A stretch of 53,745 nt of DNA from JBCBSS01 sp039819065 (GTDB taxonomy: Bacteria > Bacteroidota > Bacteroidia > Cytophagales > Cyclobacteriaceae), in contig JBCBSS010000038.1 of NCBI GenBank assembly GCA_039819065.1, positions 1 through 53,745 on the forward strand, read 5' to 3'. Shown here one piece after another: positions 52,052 through 53,745 of the stretch; position 1 is the stretch's first letter, and each line of letters opens with the position of its first letter. Position numbers and translations under genes: made by a program. Under the pieces are notes generated by a model, which searched no databases, was not told where the DNA came from, and was given only the letters and a program-made list of their open reading frames with translations.

Positions 52052-52424
52052 CAGGCCGGTACTTTTTTGTTTGTTAAGCTTATCATTTCTGTTGATATAC
52101 CTTCAATCAATTGAGTGTTCTAAGGCCAATTCATCAGAAAACCTTGTTTACTCAGACCTAAAGCGCTTTATAAGCGTTTTAAATAAGAATGAGGTAGAAA
52201 TGAAAACCTTTAAAGTATCGATTGGATGGGGCTATGAGATAAGAGTAAGAGGCAAAACACTTATTTACCAAGACTTCATCCCAGCCATTCAGGGGGAACA
52301 AGGGTTCGCATCCCGGGAAGATGCTCTCAAAACTGGCGAGTATGTTATATATAAACTAAAGAAAGGTTTAAATCCCGGTCTGAATCATAAAGAGTTGGAT
52401 AGCCTCAAAATATTTACCGAATGA
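52035..52424 (+). CDS. DUF4907 domain protein
   Basis: A 129-residue protein with a signal peptide (VLFCLLSLSFLLIYLQSIECS). The body (FKVSIGWGYEIRVRGKTLIYQDFIPAIQGEQGFASREDALKTGEYVIYKLKKGLNPGLNHKELDSLKIF) matches DUF4907, which often travels with Kelch-repeat proteins in Bacteroidota. It starts inside the Kelch gene and probably forms a surface or periplasmic pair with it. Function is unknown. Confidence 0.85.
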   Translation: MMKMINRPVLFCLLSLSFLLIYLQSIECSKANSSENLVYSDLKRFISVLNKNEVEMKTFKVSIGWGYEIRVRGKTLIYQDFIPAIQGEQGFASREDALKTGEYVIYKLKKGLNPGLNHKELDSLKIFTE

Positions 52425-52441
52425 CCTAAATCAATAAAGAA

Positions 52442-53488
52442 TTGATTAGCTTTTTTAACTCGAGACTCCTAAGGGTAATCTTCCATTTAGCAGTTCCCTG
52501 CAGTATGCTCGTTCTACCACTCATTTTTTTTTCTTCAAATGATCAACGCTGGGTCAACTTAAGGGTGTTTCTTATGATGGGAGCTATACTTCCGTTCTAC
52601 TTTCTGAACATTTTTTTATTTGTACCCGTGTTCCTTAAAAAAAGGAAATATCGGACATATTTGATTTCATTAATCACGAGTCTAATTGTGGCCATAGTAT
52701 TCCACAGAATTGCTTTTGTTTATTTGGGGCTCGATACATTCATACCTCCTAACTTTCCTCAAAATTCAAATCTCACCAGCATAGCACCCATATTTCCATT
52801 GTTACTTACCACAGCAATCGGCACTACTTTTGAAATGGTAATTGATTCAGAGAATCAGCAGGTACAAAAGGAGAAAATAAAAAAGGAGAAAATATCCGCA
52901 GAGCTGTCCTTTCTCAAATCACAGATCAATCCTCATTTTCTTTTCAATACACTTAACAACATCTACTCTTTGGCCGCTTCTAAGTCGGGCGATACCACAA
53001 AAGCCATTTTGTTGCTCTCCGACTTAATGCGTTTCATGCTTTACGAGTCAAACGTTGATCGAATTCCAATCAAAAGTGAAATCAAGTTTATTAATGACTA
53101 CATATCGTTGCAACGACTAAGAATATCTGAAAAGAAAGATATCGAGATTGATTTCCACATAGAGGGGGAATATGAAAGTCATTTCATAGAGCCCATGCTC
53201 TTTATTCCATTTGTAGAAAACGCTTTCAAGTATGGTATATCCTACAAAGACGAAAGCCGTATAATGATAAAACTTATCATCAAAGACTCCTCAATTAAAT
53301 TTGAGTCTTTTAACAAAGTGGTTGCCAATTTTGGTAAAAATGGTACGGATGAGCATGACTCATCAGGAATTGGACTTAAGAACCTAAAAAGAAGGTTAGA
53401 TTTATTGTATCCAGGTCATTACGAAATGGATGTAGATTCAAGTAACGGACATTTTAAAGCTTATCTAAACCTGAATTTGAATGTATAA
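52442..53488 (+). CDS. LytS-family sensor histidine kinase
   Basis: A 348-residue membrane kinase. Four hydrophobic segments fill residues 8-135, then a short coiled coil, then the acceptor block KSQINPHFLFNTLNNIYSL. The ATP-binding part includes LFIPFVENAFKYG and SSGIGLKNLKRRLDLLYPG. The start is TTG at 52442, since the first ATG (52504) would cut the first helix. It follows the Kelch/DUF4907 genes by 17 bp and may be in one operon with them. The stop overlaps the response regulator start by 8 bp. Confidence 0.9.
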   Translation: MISFFNSRLLRVIFHLAVPCSMLVLPLIFFSSNDQRWVNLRVFLMMGAILPFYFLNIFLFVPVFLKKRKYRTYLISLITSLIVAIVFHRIAFVYLGLDTFIPPNFPQNSNLTSIAPIFPLLLTTAIGTTFEMVIDSENQQVQKEKIKKEKISAELSFLKSQINPHFLFNTLNNIYSLAASKSGDTTKAILLLSDLMRFMLYESNVDRIPIKSEIKFINDYISLQRLRISEKKDIEIDFHIEGEYESHFIEPMLFIPFVENAFKYGISYKDESRIMIKLIIKDSSIKFESFNKVVANFGKNGTDEHDSSGIGLKNLKRRLDLLYPGHYEMDVDSSNGHFKAYLNLNLNV

Positions 53489-53745
53489 GATTAAGTGCGT
53501 TGCCATAGACGATGAGCCATTAGCACTCAATTTGGTAGAATCGTTCATAGAAAAAACACCCTACTTAAGTCTAATAAGAGGTTGTGAAAGTGCTTACGAG
53601 GCAATAGATATACTCAAAACCCATAATATTGAACTCTTATTTTTAGATATCAACATGCCAGATATTGCTGGTATTGATTTCTTCAAAACCCTATCTACTC
53701 CACCATGTGTGATATTCACAACGGCATACTTATCATATGCCGTTG
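53481..53745 (+). CDS. LytTR-type response regulator, cut by the window end
   Basis: An ATG at 53481 opens a frame that runs off the window: MYKIKCVAIDDEPLALNLVE, with the phospho-acceptor in ELLFLDINMPDIAG and the conserved threonine/alanine block CVIFTTAYLSYAV. This is a receiver domain of the type paired with LytS kinases; a C-terminal LytTR domain is expected but lies outside. The 8-bp overlap with the kinase gene supports a coupled pair. Confidence 0.85.
   Translation, partial: MYKIKCVAIDDEPLALNLVESFIEKTPYLSLIRGCESAYEAIDILKTHNIELLFLDINMPDIAGIDFFKTLSTPPCVIFTTAYLSYAV

Overview
The window reads as chromosomal DNA of a free-living member of the Bacteroidota, most likely order Cytophagales (Roseivirga/Fulvivirga-like). 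The clues are a hybrid two-component (HTCS) regulator, LytS/LytTR pairs, DUF4270, DUF4907, DUF2452 and DUF6768 families, promoters of the TTG-N19/20-TAnnTTTG type, very few Shine-Dalgarno sites, and the dispersed GTCATTTCGA...TCGAAATGAC repeat that I know from this phylum. The placement is inference from gene content; no rRNA is present.

Layout. 1-9 kb: a truncated membrane protein, an NTF2-like protein, a cystathionine gamma-synthase-type PLP enzyme, an MscS channel, an Amt ammonium transporter, and a 916-residue anchored protein with a propeller-like C-terminus. 9-20.7 kb is mostly regulation: a LytS/LytTR pair, a lipoprotein formylglycine-generating enzyme divergent from a giant HTCS regulator, a Crp/Fnr regulator, YHS and DoxX proteins and an AraC regulator. 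20.69-21.41 kb: a minus-strand tRNA cluster. 21.41-22.1 kb: two possible micro-ORFs with their own terminators. 22.2-32 kb: an NmrA-like epimerase, a DUF2157/GDYXXLXY pair, DUF2452, TtcA, a TonB receptor and a histidine kinase. 32.4-42.7 kb: a TPR protein, an Rnl2-type RNA ligase, an azoreductase with a strong operator-like inverted repeat, and a five-gene MoxR-vWA-beta-propeller operon. 43-53.7 kb: an alpha/beta hydrolase lipoprotein, two ECF sigma factors, a GbsR/MarR regulator, a TPR histidine kinase, surface lipoproteins (DUF4270, Kelch, DUF4907) and a terminal LytS/LytTR pair cut by the window end.

Two features stand out. (1) The tRNA cluster contains a duplicated Pro-X-Glu block whose tRNA genes are interrupted by, or have whole arms replaced by, short palindromes of the type TCCCGA...TCGGGA. 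The two Glu copies, one clean and one interrupted, give an internal before/after comparison. (2) The operon at 35.9-42.7 kb encodes a MoxR AAA+ ATPase, a protein joining a degenerate vWA domain to a propeller-like region, and three companion proteins. It matches the architecture of predicted NTP-driven MoxR-vWA-beta-propeller (bpX) conflict systems. An RNA ligase and the second copy of the dispersed repeat lie just upstream.

Functional links that the sequence supports are the overlapping kinase/regulator pairs (9.2-11.1 and 52.4-53.7 kb), the sigma factor-DUF6768 overlap (45.4-46.3 kb), the DUF2157-GDYXXLXY pair and the bpX operon. The remaining neighbours look like independent single-gene units.
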